A stretch of DNA of 64,000 nt from Larix kaempferi. Taxonomy: Eukaryota > Streptophyta > Pinopsida > Pinales > Pinaceae. Position numbers and translations under genes: made by a program. Location: assembly GCA_027924585.1 (NCBI GenBank), contig BSBM01000140.1, positions 11,423,501-11,487,500 on the forward strand, read 5' to 3'. This document shows positions 36,267 to 47,560 of the stretch, one piece after another; within the stretch, counting starts at the first letter, position 1, and every line of letters starts with the position of its first letter. Under the pieces are notes generated by a model. It saw nothing but the letters and a program-made list of their open reading frames with translations, had not been told where the DNA came from and did no database searches.

Positions 36267-36730
36267 CCTTTGCGAATGCCTCCATGATCGATCTTCAAAT
36301 CTGGTAATCCCGTCACTACTTTGCTAACATGAAGTAGTGCTTTGTAGTTGATGTGAGCAAGCCTCCTATGCCATAATTCACTTGGACTAGTGGTCTCATG
36401 AACAAGGGTTGTTTCTGAATGTCCCTTGAGTTTATATAAGCCTCCTTCTTCTTCACCAATGACAACCGCATCTTCAATTGATTTTCCTTTAGGCCACATA
36501 AGTACTTGTCCATCTATGAATGCAACCCTGTATCCTTTCTTATCTAATGCTGAGATAGAAAGTAAGTTCTTCTTCAAACCTGGTACATATAAGACTTCCT
36601 TCATCTTCATGGGTGCTCCAGAATCAAGCTTGTAGCTTGCTTCCCCAATTCCTTTGATAGGATATTGATAGTCATCTCCTAATGATACCTTCTAAGGAGA
36701 GTTCTTCTCTTCAAGTTTTGATAGAGTTTT
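36194..36730 (-). pseudogene. pol: Copia protease remnant and GAG-pre-integrase domain
   Basis: The segment 36610-36194 holds the LYVPGLKKNLLS motif of the protease C-terminus and the SELWHRRLAH motif of the GAG-pre-integrase/zinc domain. The first Cys of the following Cys pair reads Arg (IRKGC). Upstream, about 36780-36620, the protease is readable only across stops. Confidence 0.75.
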
Positions 36731-36939
36731 CTTTTGTCCTGTCATTTGCTTTGAAGCACCAGTATCAATAAGCCATGTATCTTCTCCAGGTGTCAGAGAC
36801 CCAGAGAGTGCAGAGAATTATACATACTCTTTCGCATCTTATTTTGCTTGTTTTCTTCGAGGTCCTTCTTCCTCTTCATCTTAAGCTAGGTGTGCACGAT
36901 GTCTTTTGCTATTGTTCCTCTTCTTGTATTCTTCTTTCT

Positions 36940-37200
36940 TCAATGGACAATTCTGGCAATGTGTCCTAGCTTGTCACAATTGAAGCATTGAAAGTCGCAG
37001 TAGTTTATTCCTGGATTGTTTCCTCTTATCCTTTGGAACTTCTCCGGAGGTTGAGACTCCTTCTGGCTTTCCTTCTTGAAGTTAGATTGACTTCTTCCTC
37101 TCTTGGAATGGGTGGCTAGGGCTTGATCATCTTCTTTAAGTAGAGCTTCTCTATTGCCTACTCTAGCCTTCTCTTGGATGCAATCTCCCCACACAATGTC
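36940..37200 (-). pseudogene. gag: Copia Gag C-terminal remnant with broken zinc knuckle
   Basis: A basic segment is followed by CFNCDKLGH, the first three ligands of a CCHC nucleic-acid-binding knuckle. One missing base near 36953 shifts the frame, so the final Cys and the following Lys-rich stretch are in another frame. The rest of Gag is absent, because the LTR lies only 20 bp upstream of the remnant. Confidence 0.75.
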
Positions 37201-37219
37201 AAATTTCCTGCTTTCAATA

Positions 37220-37418
37220 TGTTAAGATAGATAACATCAGTATTCAATTCAAATTCACAACAGTAGCATATACAAGATCACTGAAAGAAACACAATCACA
37301 AGATAGACATAGATTTATCCTGGGAAACCCTCTAGGGGAAGAAAACCCAACAAAACTTCCTCAATATAGATGATCAAAAGTACAAAGACAAAACCCCAAG
37401 CAAGTGCTCCTTCTCCTT

Positions 37419-37449
<31 letters not shown>

Positions 37450-37745
37450 CTATGTGAATTAGACATGTGAGTGTGTGTGTATCCAAATGAGGAGCACATC
37501 ACTCTTATTTATACTTTATCTTCCACTTGACTTTTTCGCTAACTAGGTTGGCCCCAACAAACTTAACTAGGTCGACTTACTTTCTAGAGGGTTCTATCGA
37601 CCCGACTTACAAGGGAGGTTTTACCTCATGACTCTATGATGACCAAATACAATAATAACATCCCGACGGAGGAATAAAACATCTTTGAATGAATTACAAT
37701 AATAAAATACAATAGAATATTCTTCGAAGTTATAATATTTCAACA
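37220..37745 (-). repeat. Copia 5' LTR
   Basis: On the minus strand it starts TGTTGAAATATT and ends CTATCTTAACA, 526 bp. It contains a TATA box (AAGTATAAATAAG, near 37507) and a GA/CT run at 37422-37449. No primer-binding site follows, in keeping with a deletion between the LTR and gag. No second copy exists at the other end. Confidence 0.65.
37422..37449. repeat. (TC)n microsatellite
   Basis: About 13 CT dinucleotides inside the copia LTR. Confidence 0.85.
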
Positions 37746-38017
37746 ATTTAATATTAATTAAAATCTTCTTTTAGCAGGCTGACATGTTCCTTATTTCCAG
37801 TGTTTAATGTTCTACCAAGTACCCTGTTTAGGAACCGACCTAATAATGATAATTTAGTCTTGCTTAATTTTTAATTCTTCCTCGAGATTCTATCAAAACG
37901 TAGGGCTTGTTTTTCCCTTTATGTTTGGGCTTCTTTCACGCATTTGTGGGCACATTAAATCCTTTTAGGAGTTGCCTTGCTTTAGGGGTTCTTCCATACT
38001 TGGCAAGATATTGGTCA
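37746..38017. other. Unassigned spacer
   Basis: No gene or repeat is recognised between the copia LTR and the LTR-A copy at 38018. Confidence 0.35.
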
Positions 38018-39836
38018 TGTTATCACATCCATAGTAGTTGGGCTACCGTGGTTGCAGAGCATATATATGCATATTTTTGAGCTTTGCCTTTACACATTTT
38101 CAGCAAGATCAGCTATGATGAGCAGTGTTAATTGCGATCACTCACACATCAGAGCAACCTTATATCAAACATGCAGTAGACCTTATGCCAAGGCTGATCC
38201 TAAAGACCTCAGACTTGATGACCGAGACGACCTTTTATTCCATACAGGTACAGTGCAATGATTAGAGTTTCAGCAACAGTGTTCTCAGTGGTTACAGTTA
38301 TGCAGTAGACCTTATGCCAAGGCTAATCCTAAAGACCTCAGACTTGATGACCGAGATGACCTTTTATTCCATACAGGTACAGTGCAATGATTAGAGTTTC
38401 AGCAACAGTGTTCTCAGTGGTTACAGTTGGTCTGGATTACAGATACAGGCATATGACCAAGCAGATATATGATGTGCATTGGTATTATTATCTTGTTATT
38501 TAGCCATTTTGATAACTTGACTTGGCATCTAGTGATTATGATCTGGTAGTATACATATGCTAAAATGAAATTCGTTACCATGGATTATTTAAATGATTGT
38601 GTCTTGGCTCTGAGTTGGCAACAAAACTTACCTTTGGTGAGTTGGATTTTATACCTTGATCTCTCTAGTCAGTTGCCTCGATGTTTGATCTTGATTGTGG
38701 AAGTCCCCATAGTTGCTTGAGTTGTGTTGGCTAAAACCTGAAGCGAATTGTACTACCTTTGGAAACTATTGATATATATCTTTTGTAAAGCCCAATGAAA
38801 ACGGTTGTGAAATGAAATGCAATGAAATGTAAATGCACCCCGGATGAAAGCTACGATTAGTTTTGCATCTAAGCACATGCAAAATCCCAAAGGGGTCCTA
38901 AAGGCCTAAAAAGCAATGGATAAATGTATGCTAAATCTAAAGATTGTTGTCCAAGTAAATGATATGAAATGAAATGAAAGGTCCAAATAAAATAGTGGTT
39001 AAGTATATGCCAAATCTAAAGACTGTTGACCTTAAATGAAATATTCCTCATTGAGCCTGCGGGTTATGATGTGAGATGGACCAAGGGACAGCTAATTCTA
39101 AGTGTCCCCTAGAACCTCAAGTTACAGTTAGCTGGGCACCTAGTTGACGACGGTTCTAGTAGTAGACATTTTACCAAGGTTGAATAAACACTTCTCTAAA
39201 CAACTTACCCATTTGTGAGACACCGCCATTCCTTGTGTTTTCTTTATCCAACATATGCTTGGATGTGTAATACCATTTCCCTTATCCAAAGTATCACAGT
39301 GTCAATTCAGTCAAGTCACCCCCCTTTGCCTAGCCTTCCATCCTTAGTGTTTACCCTCTGCTAGCAATTTGATCATGTTTACAAATTAGTATATTCTTGT
39401 GGTTCTTTTTTGAAAGTGAATTATTAAGTAACCTATTATTTTCTATTAACTGCCAGTGAAATGATGCTTAATGTTTTACAGTCTTGCTATGAAAATGATT
39501 TAAAGTGCATGTCTTAACCATTTGCACTTGCAGCATCAGGCTTCTTTAGCCTGGGTCATATTTTGATCAGTTTGACCAAGGTCAACCTTGGGATCCGTGA
39601 TGAGGCAAACCATTTATATTATATGATGTTGATCTGTGGTCCCTTATATACCTTTTGATGACTCCATATGTTGGACACAGGTTTCAGATGATGATTGATG
39701 CAGTTTTTATTGAATATTATTATTCTCAAATCATCATATTTTTTATTTTATTTTGTCCAAGAATGGTGGATGCTATAGATGATCTTACAAGTTACCATGA
39801 GGTGTATGAGTACTCATCTCTAGTGGATTTGGGTCT
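38018..39836 (+). mobile_element. Older LTR, family A, copy A4, left part
   Basis: It starts TGTTATCACATCC and follows family A in order, but with more divergence than A5. It carries its own duplication at 38171-38428. It is cut at 39836 by the insertion of A5, and its sequence resumes at 44353. This is the host copy of a same-family nest. Confidence 0.8.
38171..38428. repeat. 129-bp tandem duplication in copy A4
   Basis: Units 38171-38299 and 38300-38428 differ by only two or so bases. Both contain AGACCTTATGCCAAGGCT and end GTGGTTACAGTT. The other LTR-A copies have one unit, so it arose in this copy. Confidence 0.9.
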
Positions 39837-42800
39837 TGTTATCACACTATAGTAGCAGGGTTACTATCCTTGTTCAGGAGATATCTGCACATTTCAGAGC
39901 TTCCATTATTCCAGAGCATGGCTATATATTTTGGATCACTCATGATCAGAGCAGTATATTATTCAGATTTATGTTAGACCTTGTGTCAAGGCTGAGCCTT
40001 GAGAGTTCAGATCTGATGACCGATGTGACCCTTTATCCCATACAGTTTCAGTTCAGTGCTTAGAGATGTATTGCAGCAGTGTTTCAGATGGTACATGATG
40101 ATTATTATGATGATGTTGTATGATCTATGGATATGTTATCACTGACTGTGGATTATTATCTTGTTGATTTAGTCATGTTTACAGCATCTGCTTGGTATAT
40201 TATTCTTGATGTGGCAAACTGTTTAAAATGAACTATAAATCATAAAATGGACAATTACTCGCACATTTAGGTCATTTAACAAAACCCACTGGTTTTCACC
40301 TTACATAGATATGGTCTTTCTTGACACCAGTTGTCTGCTAGTGTAAGCTCCATATTCACTTGACTCCATCCATACATGACTTTCCTATTTGACTTTAAAT
40401 CTTGACCTATCTCATTTGACTTTCTGATACTGAGGACTTCCCCATTTTTCTACCTCTGTGTTTGGACCGCATCCCTGTATATTCAGTGTCTCGGCTCTGA
40501 GTTGGTGACAAAACTTGCCTTCGGTGAGTTGGATTGTAGGCCTAAATCATTCTGGTCGGTTGTCCCGATGTTTGGCATTGGCTCGAACTCCCCCTAGTCA
40601 CTTGAGATGTTGTTGGCTAAAACCGAAAGCTCATGTTCTACCTATGGAAACTTATAAATTCGCCCATGGAAACTAAAAAAAGGGCAAGAGCGATGAATAG
40701 CTAAAAATACTCCTCGAAGAGTATAAGAAAGGTCCAAAAAAAGCAATGGTTCTTCAAAGTTATATCTAAACAATTGCTGACCTTATATGTATTTGAAAAC
40801 ATGCCCTGGATGCAAGCTGCAACTAGTTGTGCTTATCAGCACATCTGAAATCCGAAGGGTTATGTAGGCCAAAAAGGCCATGAAACGAAATTGAATGATC
40901 CTAATGAACCTGGATCAACTGGATGTAGACATGATGCCTAAGTTGAATAAGCACTCTCTAAACAACTTATCCATTTGTGAGGCACAGCCATCCCCCGTGT
41001 TATTTTGTCCAGCACAGAGTTTGTAGCTTTCCCCTTTCTCCCAGTCTAAAGTATTTTTGAGTTAAGTTAGACAAGTCAACCCCTTGGCCCAACCTTGCTC
41101 CTAGCCTTCATCATTCGCTAGCAGTTTGACCATGTCCAATGGGTGAGTTTGTCATTTGAACTATGGTGCAAGTAATTTTATATAACAAAGGAATATGCTA
41201 ACTTGATTAATGCCACTGAATGGATCTTATACTTTGAGCTTGGTTGTGAGAATGATTAGAGAAGCGTGTCTTAGTCTACTGATGTGATTTATCCTTGGTT
41301 GTATATTATTGGGATCTATGATGATGTGGGCCATGTATAGATGCCTATTGATGATGATTGATGGTCCCACATACTTGATGATGATATCATATGATGGACA
41401 TATGATGTCGATGATGATTGATTCAGTTCAACGGGTTTATTTATTATCTCAGATCAGCAGTTTATGCATTGTCCATATATGGTGGACCCTACAGCTGGCC
41501 CAATAGGGCAACCCATGGTGTATGAGTACACATTTCTAGTGGATTTGGGTCTTCTGGATCCAATGAGACACTTATCTTTCAGTTCCAAGCACTTCTGACA
41601 GTGATTGATGCAATTTTACACTTGTTGACCAGATTTGGGGCTGATTTCCCAGCCTGAGCAGCAGGGGCCATGAGAGGCCAGTTCACCTAGGGCGCTGATG
41701 ACGGAGGGGGTGGTCCAGCCACTTGTTTTTACCATTTACCTCCCCTTCTGGAGAGCCTGGTGGGCTCAAATAGACAGCGCAGATGCCCTAGGAGGCAGTT
41801 TTGGCACTTTCACAGTTATCGAGGCAGTTAAAAAATGGGATAAAGTGGTCACTGAGGAATTCGATTTGGGCAATTGAGCCAAGGTTTTGGCATTTGGTTT
41901 TCACAGAGGTATTCCAGGGTGATCCCACTATCTTCCAGCCAGTTTTCACCATGCGGGTAGGCCCACAGCGATCACAGGAGGTCTTTTACTGCTTGTCTAT
42001 CATAGATTTTGAGGACAGATTTGATCATTTATATTATCTTGGACATATTTTATTATTTTATTGTGCCTTGGGGATGAGCTAGTAAAGATTGATGCCTCCT
42101 AGCCCCACCATGTGCTTATTATGTCATGTCCCAGTCATCATGAGGTAGATTTTGGGTACTTTTACCCCCTCTAGTGGATGACGTCACCCTCCATGATTAT
42201 TTTATACTATGACGTCATCATTATATTGGGTGATCCATGTGATATATTGTTATGGTTCATCTTAGCCATTGATTGTATGATGAGATCTTTTAATCTCAAC
42301 CACTCATTTGATGTAATATTGTAGAGTGGTATAGGGTTTTGGTCTTTATTATCCTATATAAGGAGGAGACCCCCCATTGTATAGCTCACCTTTGGAGCTC
42401 TGGAATATTGGAATAGAACACTTCTTTATGGAGCATATTTCTCTTGTCTTGTGGATTCTCTTGCATATTGAGTATACAGTATCTCTTCTATGTATCATTG
42501 TGGATTTTGGTGCTTCTACTAGTTTTCTTGCAGGAAAGTCGAATTGATGGAGAGGAGGGCGATTTCTTGAGGGTTATTGTTGGAGGGATCCACATATTCT
42601 CTCTTGGGTTGATCTTGTGACAGGAAGTATCATTATTGTATCTTTGTGACATAGTTGATGCTTTCTATTACATCTTTCTATCATTTTCATAATCATCTTA
42701 CTTGACTTATTTCTTTGATCTTGTCTTGTAGGAGGAGGACGATTTGGCTATCTTGGAGGAGGACGTTTTGGTTGAAGCTCTTGGATCTCACTCTTGAATA

Positions 42801-44352
42801 TACACATAGGAGAATGCTATCAATTTGCAAGGTGGCGACAAGCAATTGAGGTAAGATCTACAAGGTATGTGCCTCTTTCATCCATTCTATCTTCATTGGT
42901 CACAAACCCTAATTAATTAAAACCCCAATTTTGGTTTTTCTTAGATCTACTTAGATCTAGCCTTGCTTTTGAAAAGATCTTAAGAACCCACCTCTATAGC
43001 ATCCACCCCTAGTTGGATCTATAGTTTGGTGCTGGTTGGGTTAAAATTGACACACTTTTGAAGGCAAAAAGCCCTCTTGAACCAAATCGCACTTCCTTGG
43101 AGAGGCTTGTTTTGGCTAGATCTAGCACATGGGTAGGTGAGATCCCACTTGATTTGCAATCTACACATTTGATAACCTACCCCCAGACTGTTACTTTGGT
43201 GATTTCTACCTTGTGGGCATCATTCCACGTTTTAAGGGATTAAAACCCCCTTTTGAATTTCTTGGCACCTTAAAACTCAGATCTAGTAAGATCTAACCCT
43301 TGGATTGACATGATTTTCTAGACCCACATAGATTGGTGCATAAGCTACTTGGATCTACAGTTTGGTGGCCATTGGACTGGATTTGGTCCACTTAATCCCC
43401 CTTTTAGCCCTCCTTGAGCAAGGTCGCACTCCCTTGGGTGAGTGAATTTGCCCACTTTGAGGAAGTGGGTGGTTGAGATTTTTGTGGATTTGGAACGACC
43501 ATACCTTGAAACCTAGGTCTAGAGTATCATTTTGTGACGATCTGCCTTGGGGGTAGCATTCCTTGTTTTAAGGGTTTGTGGTCCACTTAGGGTCATTTCA
43601 TGAAAACCTATATCTAGCAAGATCCAAACATTCTATCTCAATTTTTCATGAAAACCTAGATCTAGCAAGATCCAACCATTCTATCTCAATTAGCCCACTT
43701 GACTTGACCTCTAGGTGTCCCGATCTACACTTTGAAATACCTTTTGACCCCATTAGCCCATCCAACAAGGCACTAGTCCTCCTCAAAGCAAGTCGCACTC
43801 CTTGGGAATTGTGTCAAACCTCAGATCCAGTACATGGGTACTCCTAAAATTAACTTAGATCCATAGATCTACTCATTACATAACCTCTAGTACCAATTTC
43901 ATCCCTTAGCTTCACCTTGTGGGTCCACTTAAAGCCATTTCACACATCCCAAGAAAGTAGGATCCACTTGTGTAGCATATGGTGATGTACCTTATCATTA
44001 TACCTAATTATGTGGCCTAAATCATACATCGGTTGAAACACTAACAATCTCCCAAACCACCTTCAACCATACTTTAACATCCAGGTCCACTCAACCTTGC
44101 ATTGGTTTCCGTAACTCTTCACTTACTTATCCTTAGAAACCTTTGTTTGGGTCCAATCAACTGCGATTGGTTATAGGGTCTCCCCCTAGGTCTTGTTTCA
44201 CCTTGACTTAAAGCGAAGAGTGCCTCGGTTGACGTGACTCCCACCTTGCATTGGGAACCGTCGCATCTCTTGGGTCACCTCTTTAGTTGCCTATCTCCTC
44301 TACCATCCCGGATGGGATACCACTAGGGGCAACTACAAGTTGTATGATAACA
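39837..44352 (+). mobile_element. Solo LTR, family A, copy A5, nested in A4
   Basis: A 4516-bp LTR starts TGTTATCACACTATAG and ends GTATGATAACA, with a perfect 5-bp duplication GGTCT (39832-39836 and 44353-44357). Left and right flanks join into a continuous LTR-A sequence (…GTGGATTTGGGTCT / TTTGGACCCATTG…), proving insertion into another LTR-A. A TATA box TATATAAGG lies at 42355-42363. No internal region is present. Confidence 0.93.
42355..42363 (+). promoter_or_regulatory. TATA box of LTR-A copy A5
   Basis: CCTATATAAGGAGGAGACC is shared, on the minus strand, with A6 (about 52127-52135) and A7 (about 62058-62066) and in variant form with A2 and A3. It lies about 2.5 kb inside the LTR, so the U3 of this family is unusually long. 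Confidence 0.6.
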
Positions 44353-44450
44353 GGTCTTTTGGACCCATTGAAACACTTACTTTTCAATTCCAAGCACTTC
44401 CAGAGATGATATTAGCAGTTTTTCACCTGTTGACCGGTTTGGCCATGCTG
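44353..44450 (+). mobile_element. Older LTR, family A, copy A4, right part
   Basis: It resumes the interrupted copy A4: GGACCCATTGAAACACTTA and CACCTGTTGACCGG correspond to about 41535-41635 of A5. Homology fades at about 44450, so the rest of the LTR has been lost. Confidence 0.7.
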
Positions 44451-44479
44451 ATGTGGCCTGTCCAGGAGATGCATTGGAG

Positions 44480-45979
44480 GCAAGTCGTTGCCTAGCGCTA
44501 CTTCGTATCAAGCTTTCTCCCTTCTTCCCCTCTCTTCAATCCTTTTTTTGGTTACCGCTCACTGTTAAAGACATTTTATGAGTAGGTAGGAGGAGAGTCT
44601 GGCGGATTTTCGAGCACCCCAAATCGATTCCCCTTCACGAGGATACTTGTGTTATGAATTTTGTAAGCCTTTGAGTCCATTTCTGTAAGGACCAAGGCAT
44701 TTTTAATTTCATTGTAAGAACGAATAAACGACAGCAAGTCGGCATTTCTGTAAGGTCCAAGGCATTTTTACTTTCATTGTAAAAAAGAATAAACGACAGC
44801 AACTGGGCAACCCAACGCCCACACCCCATCCCTCCAGGCGGGATCTATGTTATCTCCAAATTTTCATGGTTGTGAAATTTTTAGTTTAATTTTCCTTTCG
44901 CAACTAATAAAATTAACCTTGCTGGTTTCGTTACAACGACGGGCTACAAGCGCATTTAGGACTTAGTTTTCTCCATTTTTCAACAATTTGCTTTAAAGTT
45001 TGAGTAATTTTTCCTTGCTTTCCCGAAGTATGGTGCCACAGAAAGAGCTGGCTCGAGTACTGGAGTTCGGCCGAAAAAGAGACTCTTGGAGTAGCTTTAA
45101 CCAAGTAGAAAACTTAAATTTGTTTAATAAAACTTACCAAGGCTTCTTCGTCGTATGCTCTTGACCATTGCAGCTTAGTCTGACCAGTTGGCCAACCAGA
45201 AAGGGTAGAGTAACTACAGCTATGTTGTTGGGAGTGAGAAGCGGAAGCAGAGCGAAAAGCGAAATTTTCAAAAGCTCCCATTTTGGGAGCTTCCCGAGAG
45301 CGTTTTTTATATAGTATATATTTTGATATATGTTGATGGATTTATATCTAGAAAACATGTAGGATATTGAATTAGCTATAGAAAACATGGATTAAACCAT
45401 ATAACATCCATCATATAGTAACTATAACTTGTAACATTATCGTTAAATGATCAACCATAACTGCCTTTATATGAGCTTGGCAATGAAGGGAGGCACCATA
45501 ACATCGACATCAAATGATTAACCTAGTATAGGAGCTTTTAGTATAGGAGAGGTAGAGAGCGCCTCAGGAGCAACTTGGGAGCGTTTTGGGAGCAAGCTTC
45601 CGAAGGAAGCGAGCTTCGTGAGCCGGAGCGAGGGGGTGGGGGGCTCTCCCACGCAGCATAGCACTAGAGTAATAGAACAATTCAAATAAGTTTTCCTTTT
45701 AGAACTCGAGAGGGTCACAAAGGGTGACTACCATAGAGTCAGTGGGCTGCTTTAAGCAAGTTATGCCTCGCCCCATTGAACACTTGGTAAAGCCACTTCA
45801 AGCGCTCAGTTCAAAGAGTTAAGCTCATTTGGGCCAAATCCCCAATTAACCCACTCCTTTAATACTCATTAATAATCTTAAAATTTACCAACTAAGACAG
45901 TTGCAATACTTACACGACACAGCAAAAGCACTCCAAAGCACTTTTCATTTTTGCATTTGTTTATTTCAGGCACTGGTCT
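44480..45979 (+). repeat. Diverged LTR-B-like 3' portion, copy B4
   Basis: Several blocks match LTR-B relatives: AAACGACAGCAA and the C-rich block after it (44710-44840) match B3. The tail, with AATAATC, AAAATTTACCAA and TTGCAA-AC words before GGCACTGGTCT, matches the last 140 bp of B2. A local duplication of about 55-65 bp built on GGCATTT-TAAGG-CCAAGGCATTTTTA occurs at about 44675-44805. The segment 45230-45660 contains GC-rich GGGAGC/GCTCCC words in both orientations around an AT-rich centre and may be a separate insertion. No gene is visible. Confidence 0.4.
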
Positions 45980-47450
45980 TGTTACCAAATTTTTGTACCA
46001 TAGTTGGATTTTCTGGAGAGCCGCCATTTGACAAACATGATGAATGTTTGATTCCAGTGTATCAGTTGATCCAGCATTTTGTAGCTAGCCAGTTGTGGTT
46101 AGCTTGTTTTGTTTTTTGAGTCGACATGACCATGGCCCCATGGGGGTTTGTAATAAAAGTGTGCTAGTAGGATCTGAGTGCCTCGGTTTCTCATGACTGG
46201 ATTAAGCAACTAAGGTATTCCAAGGAGTTTTTCCCCTTGTCAATTATGCTTTGCTTAAGGCGAGGTATAATCGATGAGGTTTTCTCCCGCTCCTCCAAAG
46301 CTGGAATGCCCGGTTTTGAAAATTTGGCCATGGGGGGTTATTAGAGGCCAACTGATGTATATAAGCCTACTAGACATTGTTAGAATAGGTGTTGGTCATG
46401 TCCTAGGTCCATAAAACCCTCAGAAAAAAAATTTCGAAAAAATTTTACCGGGTCCGTCGAAATTTGGGTTTTAATTATTTTTTAAATTTAATAAATTTCT
46501 CTATAGTTTAAATAGAGAAATAATAATTTGTAATATGTCAGTCATCCGGGGTCCGAACTTAGTGTTTGATGGCTCGTTTCATAAGCCAAAAATCACACAT
46601 GACCCATGGAGCAGCTAAACCCAACTTTCGGATGTCAATTCAGCCCCGTAATTAATATTTTCTCTGAAAAGCCATTTACAGAGAAATTATTAATTAAAAT
46701 AATAAAATTGATTATTTTGGAGATAATCCAAATCTCTCCAAAATTACTCAATTTGATTAAAATAAAGGGCTAAATGACATGGCAATGAGCATTTAGGAGG
46801 ATTCCAATCAACTCCAAGCCCATCCAGTCAACTATCCAGTCACTAGAGTGTTATCCTCTTAAGCAAATTCGCCCTCCTTCATAAGAAAATCGATTTAGTG
46901 ACATGGCATTTGGTTATTGGTTGATTAGCATGCATTTATGATAGGATGGGCGCCCTCATGACTCACCACACCCACCATAGATACTCCTTCATGGCTCGAG
47001 TTCTACCTACCCATTACCACGTGTTAAGCTCACAACTAGCTCGCAATCCCCTAAATCCTCACGTCAATCTCATCTAAAGCTCGAGTTTGAACCTTGTTGG
47101 AATGTGGTAAGTGGTTGTGATGTTTCCTATGCTACACATATGCGAGTTTGTACCTACCAAATGCCACATGCCATCCCCTTGTTGATTCGCCCCTCCACAC
47201 ATCTCCAACTCGCACCTTCCTTCATCCTCACGTCTACCTACCATGCCTCACGTGGATCCTTGTTGGAGGGTCTTTATTGGTTGTTGATATGTCTAAACTT
47301 AACACCCAAGTCGAGTTTGCCACATATCCAATCATACCTACCACACAAACTCGACTTTAGCATTGTCTATTACTCCAAGCCTTTGTTTATTGGAATTCGA
47401 CCTCCATGCCATTGCCAAATTTGACCTAGGGTTTAGCTTATTGGTTTTAG

Positions 47451-47560
47451 TATAAAGAGAGGCCCATGTTGGGTTATTATCTCATGGATTTTTGTGCAAA
47501 GAAACTCTGGTGAAAATTGTAAGCTCTTGTTTAATAAAATATTTTGAGACTTTGGAGGTC
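47451..47560 (+). promoter_or_regulatory. LTR-B2 core promoter and poly(A) region
   Basis: TATAAAG at 47451-47457, AATAAA at 47533-47538 and GACTTTGGAGGTC at 47548-47560 keep the order and spacing seen in B1 and B3. Confidence 0.55.

Larger units (their letters stand above)
31005..37745 (-). mobile_element. Decayed Ty1/copia element
   Basis: Copia order is preserved on the minus strand: LTR (37745-37220), end of gag with a zinc knuckle (about 36940), protease, GAG-pre-integrase, integrase, reverse transcriptase, RNase H. The element is broken by many stops and shifts, most of gag is deleted, no 3' LTR is visible, and an LTR-A fragment (32060-34957) has replaced part of RT. Confidence 0.85.

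Noticed and set aside
45230-45660. MITE with GGGAGC/GCTCCC ends
   Set aside because: Inverted words exist, but I could not define matching ends or a target duplication.
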